This document shows, piece by piece, positions 1 to 6,444 of a DNA stretch of 10,468 nucleotides (its first letter is position 1; each line of letters starts with the position of its first letter). Below the pieces are notes generated by a model. The model had not been told where the DNA came from. It did no database searches and saw only the letters and a list, made by a program, of their open reading frames with translations. The DNA lies in the NCBI GenBank assembly GCA_903909925.1, contig CAIVXR010000042.1, positions 1 through 10,468 on the forward strand, written 5' to 3'. Source of the DNA: an uncultured beta proteobacterium (GTDB lineage Bacteria > Pseudomonadota > Gammaproteobacteria > Burkholderiales > Burkholderiaceae). The translations under genes were made by a program, and so were the position numbers.

Positions 1-1991
1 GACTTAAACGGTCCAGGTGTTTGCATTTGTTGATACAAGGCAGCCCACTCTAATGGCAACTGCTTGGCAATTTCTCTGCGGAATGCCCGGCGTGCGATAA
101 AGATTTTCTGAGGATCGACGCTAGTACATTGCTCATACAGGTAAGACTCTGCAGGCAGTGTTAGGGCTAGCTCTTTGAAAGCTGGATCTAGCTTAGGGTC
201 GATTAAAAGATTGCGATAAGCATCAATGAGTTTGGCATCAGGCAAACGATGATTCAAAATCATTTGCATGGCTAATTTCTGACCAGCCTCCCAGCGATTA
301 AAGGGGTCATCGTCGCTTGAGAATAGAGTTAATAGATCCGCTTCGCTTTGTTCAAAGTCTAAATTAATTGGGGCCGAGAAATTCCGGTTGATCGACAACA
401 CTGGGCGCTCGCTAATATTTTCAAAAGTCCAGGTTTGACTTACTTGGGTCAGTTCTAATAATTGCTCTACTTGATCATTGCTCTGGGTAATCAAGCGCAT
501 CTTCAATGGAATATGAAAGGGTTTCTTCTCAGGCTGGCCTGGGCTAGGCGCGCAGCTTTGCGTCAATACGATCTGGTATTGTTTTTTTACTGCATCGTAA
601 TGTTCTTGTACTTGTACTTTTGGAGTTCCTGCTTGGCTATACCAATTTTTGAACTGGGTCAGATCTTTGCCATTAGCATCGGCCATCGCCATTAAGAAAT
701 CATCACAAGTCACTGCTTGACCATCATGGCGCTTGAAATATAAATCCATCCCTTTGCGAAAGCCTTCTTTACCCAGCAAGGTCTGATACATCCGCACTAC
801 CTCAGAGCCTTTTTCATAGACAGTCACGGTATAGAAGTTGCTGATCTCTTGGTACTCATCGGGGCGAATAGGATGTGCCATGGGACCAGCATCTTCAGGG
901 AACTGCAGTTGACGCAATAAGCGGACATCCTCAATTCGTTTAACTGCCCTGCCAGATTCGCTACCCATCTGATCGGCAGAAAACTCTTGGTCTCTAAAGA
1001 CCGTCAGGCCCTCTTTCAGAGAAAGCTGAAACCAATCCTGGCAAGTGACTCGGTTACCTGTCCAGTTATGGAAATACTCATGCGCAACAACACTTTCGAT
1101 ATTGGCAAAGTCTGCATCGGTGGCAGTTTCTGCTTGAGCTAAGACAAACTTGGTATTGAAGATATTTAAACCCTTATTCTCCATGGCTCCCATATTAAAG
1201 TCGCCTACTGCCACAATCATGAAGCGCTCTAAATCTAATTCAAGACCGAAACGTTTTTCATCCCAATGAATCGAAGCAATTAAAGAATCCATAGCATGAC
1301 GGGTTTTCTTGAGATCATGTGGCTCGACCCAAATCTGCAATAGTTTCTTAGCGCCGCTACTAGTGGTGATGGTTTCCTCTATACACTCCAACTTACCAGC
1401 CACCAAGGCAAATAAATAAGATGGCTTTGGAAACGGGTCTTCCCAGATAGCACTGTGCCAGCCATTCGGTAGTTTTTCAGTTTTTAATAAATTGCCATTG
1501 GATAAAAGGACTGGATATTCTGCTTCCCGTGCACGCAAGGTCACGTGATAACGCGCCATCACATCAGGGCGATCTAAAAAATAGGTAATCTTTCTGAAGC
1601 CTTCAGACTCACATTGAGTAAAGAAGTTTCCATTCGAAACATACAGCCCCATGAGAGAGGTATTTTTCTCTGGAACGCAAACACAAATGATTTCAACGAT
1701 GAACTTTTCTTTACCTTCTTTTGGTAATGAATGAATTGTCAGAAAATCAGGAGTGAGTTCAAAGTGACGATGGGCTTCACCATTAATACGTAAACTCACA
1801 AACTCTAATTCATGACCCATTAGAACCAGGGGCTCTCCTGACTTAAAACTCTTACCTGGCAATACCTCGATTCTGCTTTTCACAATCGTACGAGCAGGAT
1901 CTAAAGCAATATCAAGCTCTACTTGATCAAAGGTATAAACAGGAGGACGGTATTCGAGCCGACGAAAGCTCTGTGGCAGATCAGTTTTCAT
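1..1991 (-). CDS. pepN: Aminopeptidase N (M1 family), C-terminal part beyond window
   Basis: Zinc metallopeptidase of the M1 family; removes N-terminal amino acids from peptides in the cytoplasm and so recycles peptide-derived amino acids. The frame is open from the ATG at 1991 to the left edge (663 complete codons), against about 870 residues in E. coli PepN, so roughly the last quarter is missing. Visible landmarks: substrate-binding TQCESEGFR (Q126, E128), GAMEN exopeptidase motif at 268-272, zinc site HEYFH at 304-308 followed by NWTGNR, third zinc ligand E327 in LSLKEG, and transition-state Tyr392 in TVYEKG. The GAMEN-HExxH spacing of 36 equals that of E. coli PepN, and frame checks at residues 267, 304 and 392 agree, so there is no frameshift in this part. 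The Shine-Dalgarno is weak (AAGG about 13 nt upstream), but the N-terminus aligns with E. coli PepN. Family assignment is very secure. Confidence 0.97.
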   Translation of the reverse strand, partial: MKTDLPQSFRRLEYRPPVYTFDQVELDIALDPARTIVKSRIEVLPGKSFKSGEPLVLMGHELEFVSLRINGEAHRHFELTPDFLTIHSLPKEGKEKFIVEIICVCVPEKNTSLMGLYVSNGNFFTQCESEGFRKITYFLDRPDVMARYHVTLRAREAEYPVLLSNGNLLKTEKLPNGWHSAIWEDPFPKPSYLFALVAGKLECIEETITTSSGAKKLLQIWVEPHDLKKTRHAMDSLIASIHWDEKRFGLELDLERFMIVAVGDFNMGAMENKGLNIFNTKFVLAQAETATDADFANIESVVAHEYFHNWTGNRVTCQDWFQLSLKEGLTVFRDQEFSADQMGSESGRAVKRIEDVRLLRQLQFPEDAGPMAHPIRPDEYQEISNFYTVTVYEKGSEVVRMYQTLLGKEGFRKGMDLYFKRHDGQAVTCDDFLMAMADANGKDLTQFKNWYSQAGTPKVQVQEHYDAVKKQYQIVLTQSCAPSPGQPEKKPFHIPLKMRLITQSNDQVEQLLELTQVSQTWTFENISERPVLSINRNFSAPINLDFEQSEADLLTLFSSDDDPFNRWEAGQKLAMQMILNHRLPDAKLIDAYRNLLIDPKLDPAFKELALTLPAESYLYEQCTSVDPQKIFIARRAFRREIAKQLPLEWAALYQQMQTPGPFK

Positions 1992-2039
1992 GATTTATTT
2001 TAAGCCTTCGCGAAGAAGGTTGCTGATCCCTTGAACCTA

Positions 2040-2159
2040 CTAACTCCAGATCAGTGCGGCGATACCAATCGCAATAAAGGTAACAGCCGTTTGGGTTTTA
2101 TCGCCCATCTCTGCCAAGGCAATAACTCCGGCGGAGAGGGTTAAAGCAGAAAAATCCAT
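2040..2159 (-). pseudogene. Internally deleted remnant of a TMEM165/GDT1 (UPF0016) membrane transporter gene, or a mini-protein derived from it
   Basis: Intact ORF of 39 codons with an ATG at 2159 and AGG 9 nt upstream. Residues 9-23 read SAGVIALAEMGDKTQ, which contains the E-x-G-D-K-T signature of the GDT1/UPF0016 family (manganese/calcium-proton exchangers of about 190 residues with two copies of the motif and about six membrane segments). Here only the first motif is present; it runs straight into TAVTFIAIGIAALIWS and a stop, which resembles the family's last hydrophobic segment. Seen: an N-terminus, one motif and a C-terminus-like helix joined in frame. Inference: about 150 codons were lost by an in-frame deletion. 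The product could still form two short hydrophobic segments around the acidic motif, so translation is possible, but transport activity is unlikely. It lies between ald and pepN on the same strand. Confidence 0.6.
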
Positions 2160-2187
2160 TAATGGTTACCTGGTCAGATGCCGATAA

Positions 2188-2228
2188 AATAGTGCGATGA
2201 GAGAGTTTAGATCTCCCAAGGCACTATT
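2188..2228 (-). terminator. Inverted repeat downstream of ald, weak terminator candidate
   Basis: AATAGTGC (2188-2195) and GCACTATT (2221-2228) are perfect 8-bp complements. Inside the loop a second short stem GAGA/TCTC (2201-2204 with 2212-2215) can form. On the minus strand the structure begins about 45 nt after the ald stop, and the transcript continues as TTATCGG, so the T-run is short (four Ts overlapping the stem end). It could attenuate transcription between ald and the downstream genes. It is low in GC and not a textbook terminator. Confidence 0.35.
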
Positions 2229-2273
2229 CTTACACAGCACTCACATGGCACTTACTGAGTTTCTAAAAACAGG

Positions 2274-3392
2274 CTAGACCTTTAGAAGCTCATCTGCGCA
2301 GGAAAAATCCAATCCCTGAGCTTGAGCGACTGGTTTAGATGTCAACAGCCCTTTATGGACGCTTAGACCGTTGCGCAGGTGATTATCAATTGATAAGGCT
2401 TTCATAACACCTCGATTGGCCAAAGCCTCCACAAATGGATAAGTAGCGTTCGTTAAGGCAAAGGTAGATGTTCTAGCAACAGCGCCAGGCATATTGGCTA
2501 CGCAGTAATGCAATACACCATCCACCAAGAATGTAGGGTCAGCATGCGTTGTAGGTCTAGACGTTTCAAAGCAACCGCCTTGATCAATCGCTACATCAAC
2601 CACGACTGAACCTGGCTTCATCTTCTTCACCATCTCATGGCTTACTAACTTTGGAGCGGCGCCACCGGGCAAAAGCACAGCGCCAATCACAACATCCGCT
2701 TCACCTATTTCTTGCTCGATTAACAGATTGTCAGAGTAAAAAGTGCACACTCGATTGCCATACAGCATATCGATCTGACGTAAGCGATCAATATCACGAT
2801 CAAAGATGCATACATCAGCACCCATGCCTACAGCCATCTGCAAGGCATTACGGCCCACTACCCCGCCACCCAAAATGACAATCTTAGCGGGCGATACACC
2901 AGGAACTCCTGCCATCAGCACGCCTAAACCACCATGCGTCTTTTCTAAATGAGATGCGGCTGCTTGTATTGACATGCGGCCAGCTACTTCACTCATCGGA
3001 GCTAGCAAGGGCAAGGCCCCATTCATCGCTGTCACCGTTTCATAAGCAATACAAGTAGCACCAGAATCAATTAATGCCTTAGTTTGTTTTGGATCTGGAG
3101 CCAAATGGAGATAGGTAAACAGAATCTGATCTTCACGCAACATCGCACATTCTTGTGCTTGTGGCTCCTTCACTTTCACAATCATTTCGGCCTTATGAAA
3201 AATCTCTGCGGCACTATCAATCAGACAGGCGCCAGCAATTCGATAAGAGTCATCTGTCAGGCCGATTTGTTCTCCTGCCCCACGCTGAATAAGAACTGTA
3301 TGGCCTTGCTTGCAAAGCCCGCTGACATTACCAGGGGTTAATCCCACTCGAAACTCATTGTTCTTGACCTCTTGAGGTACGCCAATAATCAT
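2274..3392 (-). CDS. ald: Alanine dehydrogenase (NAD-dependent)
   Basis: Catalyses reversible oxidative deamination of L-alanine to pyruvate and ammonia with NAD+, in the cytoplasm. The protein is 372 residues, close to the 371 of M. tuberculosis Ald, which it resembles along its whole length (NNEFRV, LKVKEP-like VKVKEP, LPLLAPMSEVAGR, VDVAIDQGGCFE, SRPTTHADPTF). Counting from the ATG at 3392, the family's active-site residues fall at R15, K75, H96 and D270, and the Rossmann loop GGGVVG at 175-180, with the ribose-binding Asp at 198. I chose 3392 over the in-frame ATG at 3398 because AGGAG (3399-3403) touches the latter but sits 6 nt from the former, and the family numbering then fits exactly. 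The gene follows the amino acid permease by 12 bp and is almost certainly co-transcribed with it. Confidence 0.96.
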   Translation of the reverse strand: MIIGVPQEVKNNEFRVGLTPGNVSGLCKQGHTVLIQRGAGEQIGLTDDSYRIAGACLIDSAAEIFHKAEMIVKVKEPQAQECAMLREDQILFTYLHLAPDPKQTKALIDSGATCIAYETVTAMNGALPLLAPMSEVAGRMSIQAAASHLEKTHGGLGVLMAGVPGVSPAKIVILGGGVVGRNALQMAVGMGADVCIFDRDIDRLRQIDMLYGNRVCTFYSDNLLIEQEIGEADVVIGAVLLPGGAAPKLVSHEMVKKMKPGSVVVDVAIDQGGCFETSRPTTHADPTFLVDGVLHYCVANMPGAVARTSTFALTNATYPFVEALANRGVMKALSIDNHLRNGLSVHKGLLTSKPVAQAQGLDFSCADELLKV

Positions 3393-3398
3393 CGTCAT

Positions 3399-3403
3399 CT
3401 CCT
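3399..3403 (-). promoter_or_regulatory. Ribosome binding site deciding the ald start
   Basis: AGGAG on the minus strand, directly abutting the ATG at 3398 and 6 nt from the ATG at 3392. The spacing supports initiation at 3392. Confidence 0.75.
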
Positions 3404-3404
3404 A

Positions 3405-4787
3405 TTATTTAAATTCATGCTTATTTTTAGTTTTATGGTGCAAACCAGCGATATAAAACACCGCCAGATACACCGCTAATAAACACGGGCCCAATATCAA
3501 AGCGATCCGTGCATCCTCATGAAAGCCCATCAATACAACTACTAAGAAAATAAATGCTAGAGCAAACCACGAGGAATACGGATACCAAGGAGTGCGATAA
3601 GCAAGCTCGGCTACTTGGACTTGAGTTAGTGAGCGGCGGAATTTAATTTGCGTGAACAAAATGGCAATCCAAACCATCAGACCAATAAAAGTAACTGCAG
3701 CCATGATGTATTGGAAAGCCTTATCTGGCACAAAATAGTTCAAGATAACGCCTGTCATACAGACTGAAACTGTCGCTATTACTGCACGATGGGGGACGCC
3801 ATACTTCGATAGCTTTGCAAATGATGCTGCTGCATAGCCATTGCTAGATAGGGAATATAAAAGTCGGCCTCCACTAAAGATCCCAGCATTACAGGATGAA
3901 AGCGCTGCAGTAATCACGACAAAGTTAATTAAGCCAGCAGCTTCGCGCAAACCAATGCGCTCAAACATGACTACAAAGGGGCTGCCTTGTTGACCGACTT
4001 CGTTCCAGGGGAAGATCGCTAGAATGACTAAGATCGCACCCATGTAGAAAATCAAAATACGCCAGGCCAATGAATCAATTGCCATCGGGATTGTTTTCTT
4101 TGGGTTCTCAGCCTCACCCGCAGATAAACCAATCATCTCAATACCAACATATGCAAATAAGACCATCTGCAGTGAGAGCAACATGCCACTAATACCATTG
4201 GGGAAGAAGCCGCCATGCTGCCATAGATTGCTTAAGCCAATGGGCTGCCAATCATTGGTAAATCCAAATAAGATTACCGATCCGCCAAGTGCAATCATGG
4301 CAATAATTGCTACGACCTTGATTAGAGCAAACCAAAATTCAAACTCACCAAAGACTTTGACAGCAATGAGATTGATTAAGCCCATCATTACTATGGAAGA
4401 CAGCGCCCAGATCCACTGTGGCGTCTCTGGGAACCAAATTCCCATGTAAATACCAACAGCAGTCACTTCAGCAATACCCACCACAACCCAATAAGTCCAA
4501 TAGCCCCAGCCGACCATATAGCCCGCTAGTGGACTTACATAATTATTGGCATAAGCAGCAAAGGAACCTGCCACAGGTTCATGCACTGCCATTTCGCCAA
4601 GAGCGCGCAGTACGATGAAGGCAACGATCCCTGCCAAGAGATAGCCTAAGAGAATAGATGGTCCGGCAATTTTGATTGCGCTTGCCGACCCTAAAAATAA
4701 TCCAACGCCAATCGTTGAGCCCAGAGCCATCAAGCGTATGTGTCTTACTTTGAGATGGCGTTTTAAGCCAGTTTGTTCAGTCTGCAA
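3405..4787 (-). CDS. Amino acid permease, AAT family (ProY/CycA-like)
   Basis: Inner-membrane proton-driven amino acid importer of the AAT subgroup of the APC superfamily. It has 460 residues, the usual length, with about twelve hydrophobic segments. Family signatures: RHIRLMALGSTIGVGLFLGS near residues 16-35, AGPSILLGY, RALGEMAVHEPVAGSFAAYA, KVFGEFEFWFALIKV, and the loop GLSAGEAENPKKTIPMAI near the middle. Overall it reads closest to E. coli ProY, with AroP and CycA as relatives. The substrate cannot be read from sequence; the ald gene 12 bp downstream suggests alanine (L or D) or a similar small neutral amino acid. The start is TTG (4785-4787), with a strong AAAGGAGGT Shine-Dalgarno 6 nt upstream; no in-frame ATG is positioned as well. 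A 5'-UTR hairpin lies just upstream (4810-4829). Confidence 0.92.
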   Translation of the reverse strand: MQTEQTGLKRHLKVRHIRLMALGSTIGVGLFLGSASAIKIAGPSILLGYLLAGIVAFIVLRALGEMAVHEPVAGSFAAYANNYVSPLAGYMVGWGYWTYWVVVGIAEVTAVGIYMGIWFPETPQWIWALSSIVMMGLINLIAVKVFGEFEFWFALIKVVAIIAMIALGGSVILFGFTNDWQPIGLSNLWQHGGFFPNGISGMLLSLQMVLFAYVGIEMIGLSAGEAENPKKTIPMAIDSLAWRILIFYMGAILVILAIFPWNEVGQQGSPFVVMFERIGLREAAGLINFVVITAALSSCNAGIFSGGRLLYSLSSNGYAAASFAKLSKYGVPHRAVIATVSVCMTGVILNYFVPDKAFQYIMAAVTFIGLMVWIAILFTQIKFRRSLTQVQVAELAYRTPWYPYSSWFALAFIFLVVVLMGFHEDARIALILGPCLLAVYLAVFYIAGLHHKTKNKHEFK

Positions 4788-4793
4788 AAGAGA

Positions 4794-4799
4794 CCTCCT
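4794..4799 (-). promoter_or_regulatory. Strong Shine-Dalgarno supporting a TTG start of the permease
   Basis: AGGAGG on the minus strand within AAAGGAGGT, nearly a full match to the anti-SD of 16S rRNA, 6 nt before the TTG at 4787. It makes the non-ATG start convincing. Confidence 0.85.
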
Positions 4800-4809
4800 T
4801 TCGGTTTGC

Positions 4810-4829
4810 CGTTGGCTGATTTACCAACG
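4810..4829 (-). promoter_or_regulatory. 5'-UTR hairpin upstream of the permease ribosome binding site
   Basis: CGTTGG (4810-4815) and CCAACG (4824-4829) pair perfectly over 6 bp around an 8-nt loop. On the transcript the stem ends about 10 nt before the AGGAGG. There is no U-run after it, so it is not a terminator. It may influence translation or mRNA stability, but no known riboswitch is recognised. Confidence 0.45.
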
Positions 4830-4943
4830 AAGCAAAGTCTAGGGAGTGCTTGGCAGATGCACTAGGGGATAAAAATACCAAAAGTGATTAAAGATATAAA
4901 AAGTAGATCCCATAGAAATGAAATGTCTTTGAAATCAAGACTG

Positions 4944-4956
4944 TTGTAATCTACAA
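4944..4956. promoter_or_regulatory. Operator-like dyad TTGTA-N3-TACAA
   Basis: TTGTAATCTACAA is a perfect 5-bp dyad with a 3-bp centre, about 155 bp upstream of the permease start. Alanine dehydrogenase operons are often controlled by Lrp/AsnC-type regulators that bind AT-rich dyads, so this is a reasonable operator candidate. With 5-bp arms chance occurrence is quite possible. Confidence 0.25.
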
Positions 4957-4960
4957 AATA

Positions 4961-4985
4961 TTTCTGACTGCAAAAGAATCAGAAA
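4961..4985 (-). terminator. Weak terminator candidate for tcdA
   Basis: TTTCTGA (4961-4967) and TCAGAAA (4979-4985) form a 7-bp stem with an 11-nt loop about 50 nt after the tcdA stop. On the minus strand it is followed by TATTTTG. The stem is AT-rich and the T-run is interrupted, so efficiency would be modest at best. Confidence 0.3.
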
Positions 4986-5033
4986 CTTCCTACAGGGAAT
5001 CCCCTTAAGGGTTTAATGCGATTAAAGTAGAAA

Positions 5034-5786
5034 TTAAGATCCTGCAGCGATCAGATTCAAAATCTCGGCGGCAGCGGCAAGGCCACAGGCTGCAGTGACC
5101 ATGACAGTAGAGCCATAACCAGTACAAGCTAGACCGCCACTTGCTGTGCCAGCACGTGGCTCATGGGAGTAAATCGCACGAATCCCAATTTTCTTCTTGA
5201 GGTTTCTGGAAAAGCCATGATCTTGTCTCAATCCTTGGCGAACCTTTGCTAATAAAGCATCCTGCTCGGTTCGAGAAAGATCATCACAACGAATAGAAGT
5301 TGGATCAGACTTACCGCCTGCAGCACCGCACATCACAAGTGCGCGATTATTTTTATTTGACCATACAGATAAGGCAATTTTAGTTTGCACTGAATCCGTA
5401 GCATCTAGTACTAATGCATCTTTTGGTATGAGGAGATCTAAATTTTCTGGTGTTAGAAATTCATCACAGGGTGTTAATTTGATCTCGGGATTAATTTGCA
5501 AAATACGCTGTGTCATCGCCTCTACTTTAGCTTTACCGTACTGACCCTCTAAAGCATGGAGTTGGCGATTAGTATTGCTCTCTGCAATGTGATCAAAATC
5601 AATCAAAATGAGATGCCCAATACCAGTGCGGGCCAATGCCTCAGCAGCCCAAGAGCCGACTCCACCTAAACCAGCAACCACCACCGTAGCATTACGAAAG
5701 CGCTCCCGCAGCTCTGGGCCATAGAGCCTAGCGACCCCGCCAAAACGACGATCTTCAATGCTTTCTTCTGTCTTGTCTTCTGCCAT
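5034..5786 (-). CDS. tcdA: tRNA threonylcarbamoyladenosine dehydratase (TcdA/CsdL, E1-like)
   Basis: ATP-dependent enzyme that cyclises t6A at position 37 of ANN-decoding tRNAs to ct6A, a cytoplasmic tRNA modification step. The protein has 250 residues (E. coli TcdA 268) and belongs to the ThiF/UBA E1-like fold. Motifs: an N-terminal RRFGGVARLYG segment, nucleotide-binding GLGGVGSW at 39-46, the IDFDHIAESNTNRQ strand-helix at 62-75 with the ATP-contacting Asp63, Asp65, Asn73 and Arg74, a following GKAK (84-87), DATDS at 128-132, and the C-terminal GYGSTVMVTAACG typical of TcdA rather than ThiF or MoeB. The ATG is preceded only by a weak GAG-type ribosome site, and a -10-like TATAAA lies immediately upstream. 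It is divergent from pdxH with 22 bp between the starts and is followed by a gap, so it is probably monocistronic. Confidence 0.93.
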   Translation of the reverse strand: MAEDKTEESIEDRRFGGVARLYGPELRERFRNATVVVAGLGGVGSWAAEALARTGIGHLILIDFDHIAESNTNRQLHALEGQYGKAKVEAMTQRILQINPEIKLTPCDEFLTPENLDLLIPKDALVLDATDSVQTKIALSVWSNKNNRALVMCGAAGGKSDPTSIRCDDLSRTEQDALLAKVRQGLRQDHGFSRNLKKKIGIRAIYSHEPRAGTASGGLACTGYGSTVMVTAACGLAAAAEILNLIAAGS

Positions 5787-5802
5787 AGCTTCTCTTTATA
5801 CT
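5774..5802 (+). promoter_or_regulatory. Predicted pdxH promoter placing the start site on the ATG
   Basis: TTGTCT (5774-5779), a 17-bp spacer and TATACT (5797-5802, five of six matches to TATAAT). The expected +1, seven bases after the -10, is 5809, the A of the pdxH ATG. There is no Shine-Dalgarno in the gap. The -35 lies within the first codons of tcdA on the other strand. Confidence 0.55.
5795..5800 (-). promoter_or_regulatory. Divergent -10-like element for tcdA
   Basis: On the minus strand 5800-5795 reads TATAAA, overlapping the pdxH -10 on the opposite strand. It predicts transcription starting about 2 nt before the tcdA ATG. No good -35 is seen at 16-18 bp, so support is limited. Confidence 0.3.
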
Positions 5803-5808
5803 GAATAA

Positions 5809-6444
5809 ATGGACTCCATTGCTCAACTTCGCAAAAACTATACCTTCGGTCAGCTTTCTGAAACCGATGTACCGGGCAATCCTTTGCCTCTTTTTAAGCT
5901 CTGGTTTGACCAGGCGGTAAGAGCAGAGTGTCCCGAACCCAATTCCATGACCCTAGCTACTGCGAATAAAGCTGGAAATCCATCAGCTCGTATTGTCTTA
6001 CTAAAAGGTGCTGACGAAAATGGCTTTAGTTTTTTCACCAACTATGAAAGCCAAAAAGGCAAAGATTTAGCAGTTCGTCCGCAAGCGGCCCTACTTTTTC
6101 ATTGGCACGAGCTAGAACGCCAGGTTCGCATTCAGGGGCTTGTAGAGCGCGTAAGTGCCGTTGAAAGTGATGAATACTTCCATTCTCGCCCTTCTGCATC
6201 CCGCATTGGTGCTTGGGCTTCGCCACAAAGCTCAGTTATTCCTAATCGTGAATTTTTAGAAGCAGCTGAGAAACAATTCAAAGCAGAATTCGGAGATGCG
6301 CCACCTCGCCCTGAGCATTGGGGCGGTTACCGCCTTCGCCCTACTGAAATTGAATTCTGGCAAGGCCGCCCTTCTAGGCTACATGATCGTATTCACTACA
6401 AGTTAAATGGATCTACCTGGCAAGTAAACCGTCTTGCTCCTTAA
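5809..6444 (+). CDS. pdxH: Pyridoxine/pyridoxamine 5'-phosphate oxidase
   Basis: FMN-dependent oxidase that converts pyridoxine 5'-phosphate or pyridoxamine 5'-phosphate plus O2 to pyridoxal 5'-phosphate and H2O2; last step of de novo PLP synthesis and of salvage. It has 211 residues (E. coli 218) and aligns over its full length from IAQLRKNYT to VNRLAP. FMN-binding segments: ARIVLLK with R61 and K66, FFTNYESQKGK, LLFHWHELERQVRIQG. Substrate-binding: YFHSRP, SRIGAWASPQSS, and the C-terminal EFWQGRPSRLHDR with R190 and H192 matching E. coli R197 and H199. The ATG at 5809 gives the conserved N-terminus but has no Shine-Dalgarno, and a promoter ends 6 bp before it. The stop overlaps that of convergent msrA by 4 bp. 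Confidence 0.97.
   Translation: MDSIAQLRKNYTFGQLSETDVPGNPLPLFKLWFDQAVRAECPEPNSMTLATANKAGNPSARIVLLKGADENGFSFFTNYESQKGKDLAVRPQAALLFHWHELERQVRIQGLVERVSAVESDEYFHSRPSASRIGAWASPQSSVIPNREFLEAAEKQFKAEFGDAPPRPEHWGGYRLRPTEIEFWQGRPSRLHDRIHYKLNGSTWQVNRLAP

Larger units (their letters stand above)
4788..5033 (-). promoter_or_regulatory. Regulatory gap between tcdA and the permease-ald operon
   Basis: This 246-bp AT-rich stretch holds no credible ORF. It should contain the tcdA terminator and the promoter and 5'-UTR of permease-ald. Visible repeats: palindrome CCCTTAAGGG (5002-5011), a 7-bp hairpin (4961-4985), a dyad (4944-4956), direct repeats CTAGGG (4839-4844, 4862-4867), AGTGC/GCACT (4845-4849, 4859-4863) and a UTR hairpin (4810-4829). 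No promoter has two good hexamers. The best guess on the minus strand is TTCATT, 17 nt, TTATAT, which is weak. Confidence 0.5.

Noticed and set aside
1..1991. Possible frameshift or pseudogene in pepN, because it lacks a stop in the window
   Set aside because: The reading frame is continuous and all active-site motifs are in register; the missing end is only the window edge.
2006..2015. Palindrome CTTCGCGAAG just upstream of pepN
   Set aside because: Cannot form a hairpin with a normal loop without shifting register and has no T-run; isolated, so not called an operator.
2156..2165. Palindrome CCATTAATGG over the start codon of the GDT1-like ORF
   Set aside because: A short AT-centred 10-bp palindrome with no flanking partner; chance is adequate.
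3084..3341. Plus-strand ORFs opposite ald, the permease and pepN
   Set aside because: They are antisense to well-conserved genes, lack ribosome sites and show no recognisable protein features.
2274..3398. ald start at the upstream ATG 3398
   Set aside because: The Shine-Dalgarno abuts this codon; the ATG two codons later has 6-nt spacing and reproduces family residue numbering.
5002..5011. Palindrome CCCTTAAGGG after tcdA as a terminator
   Set aside because: It leaves no loop and is not followed by a T-run on either strand.
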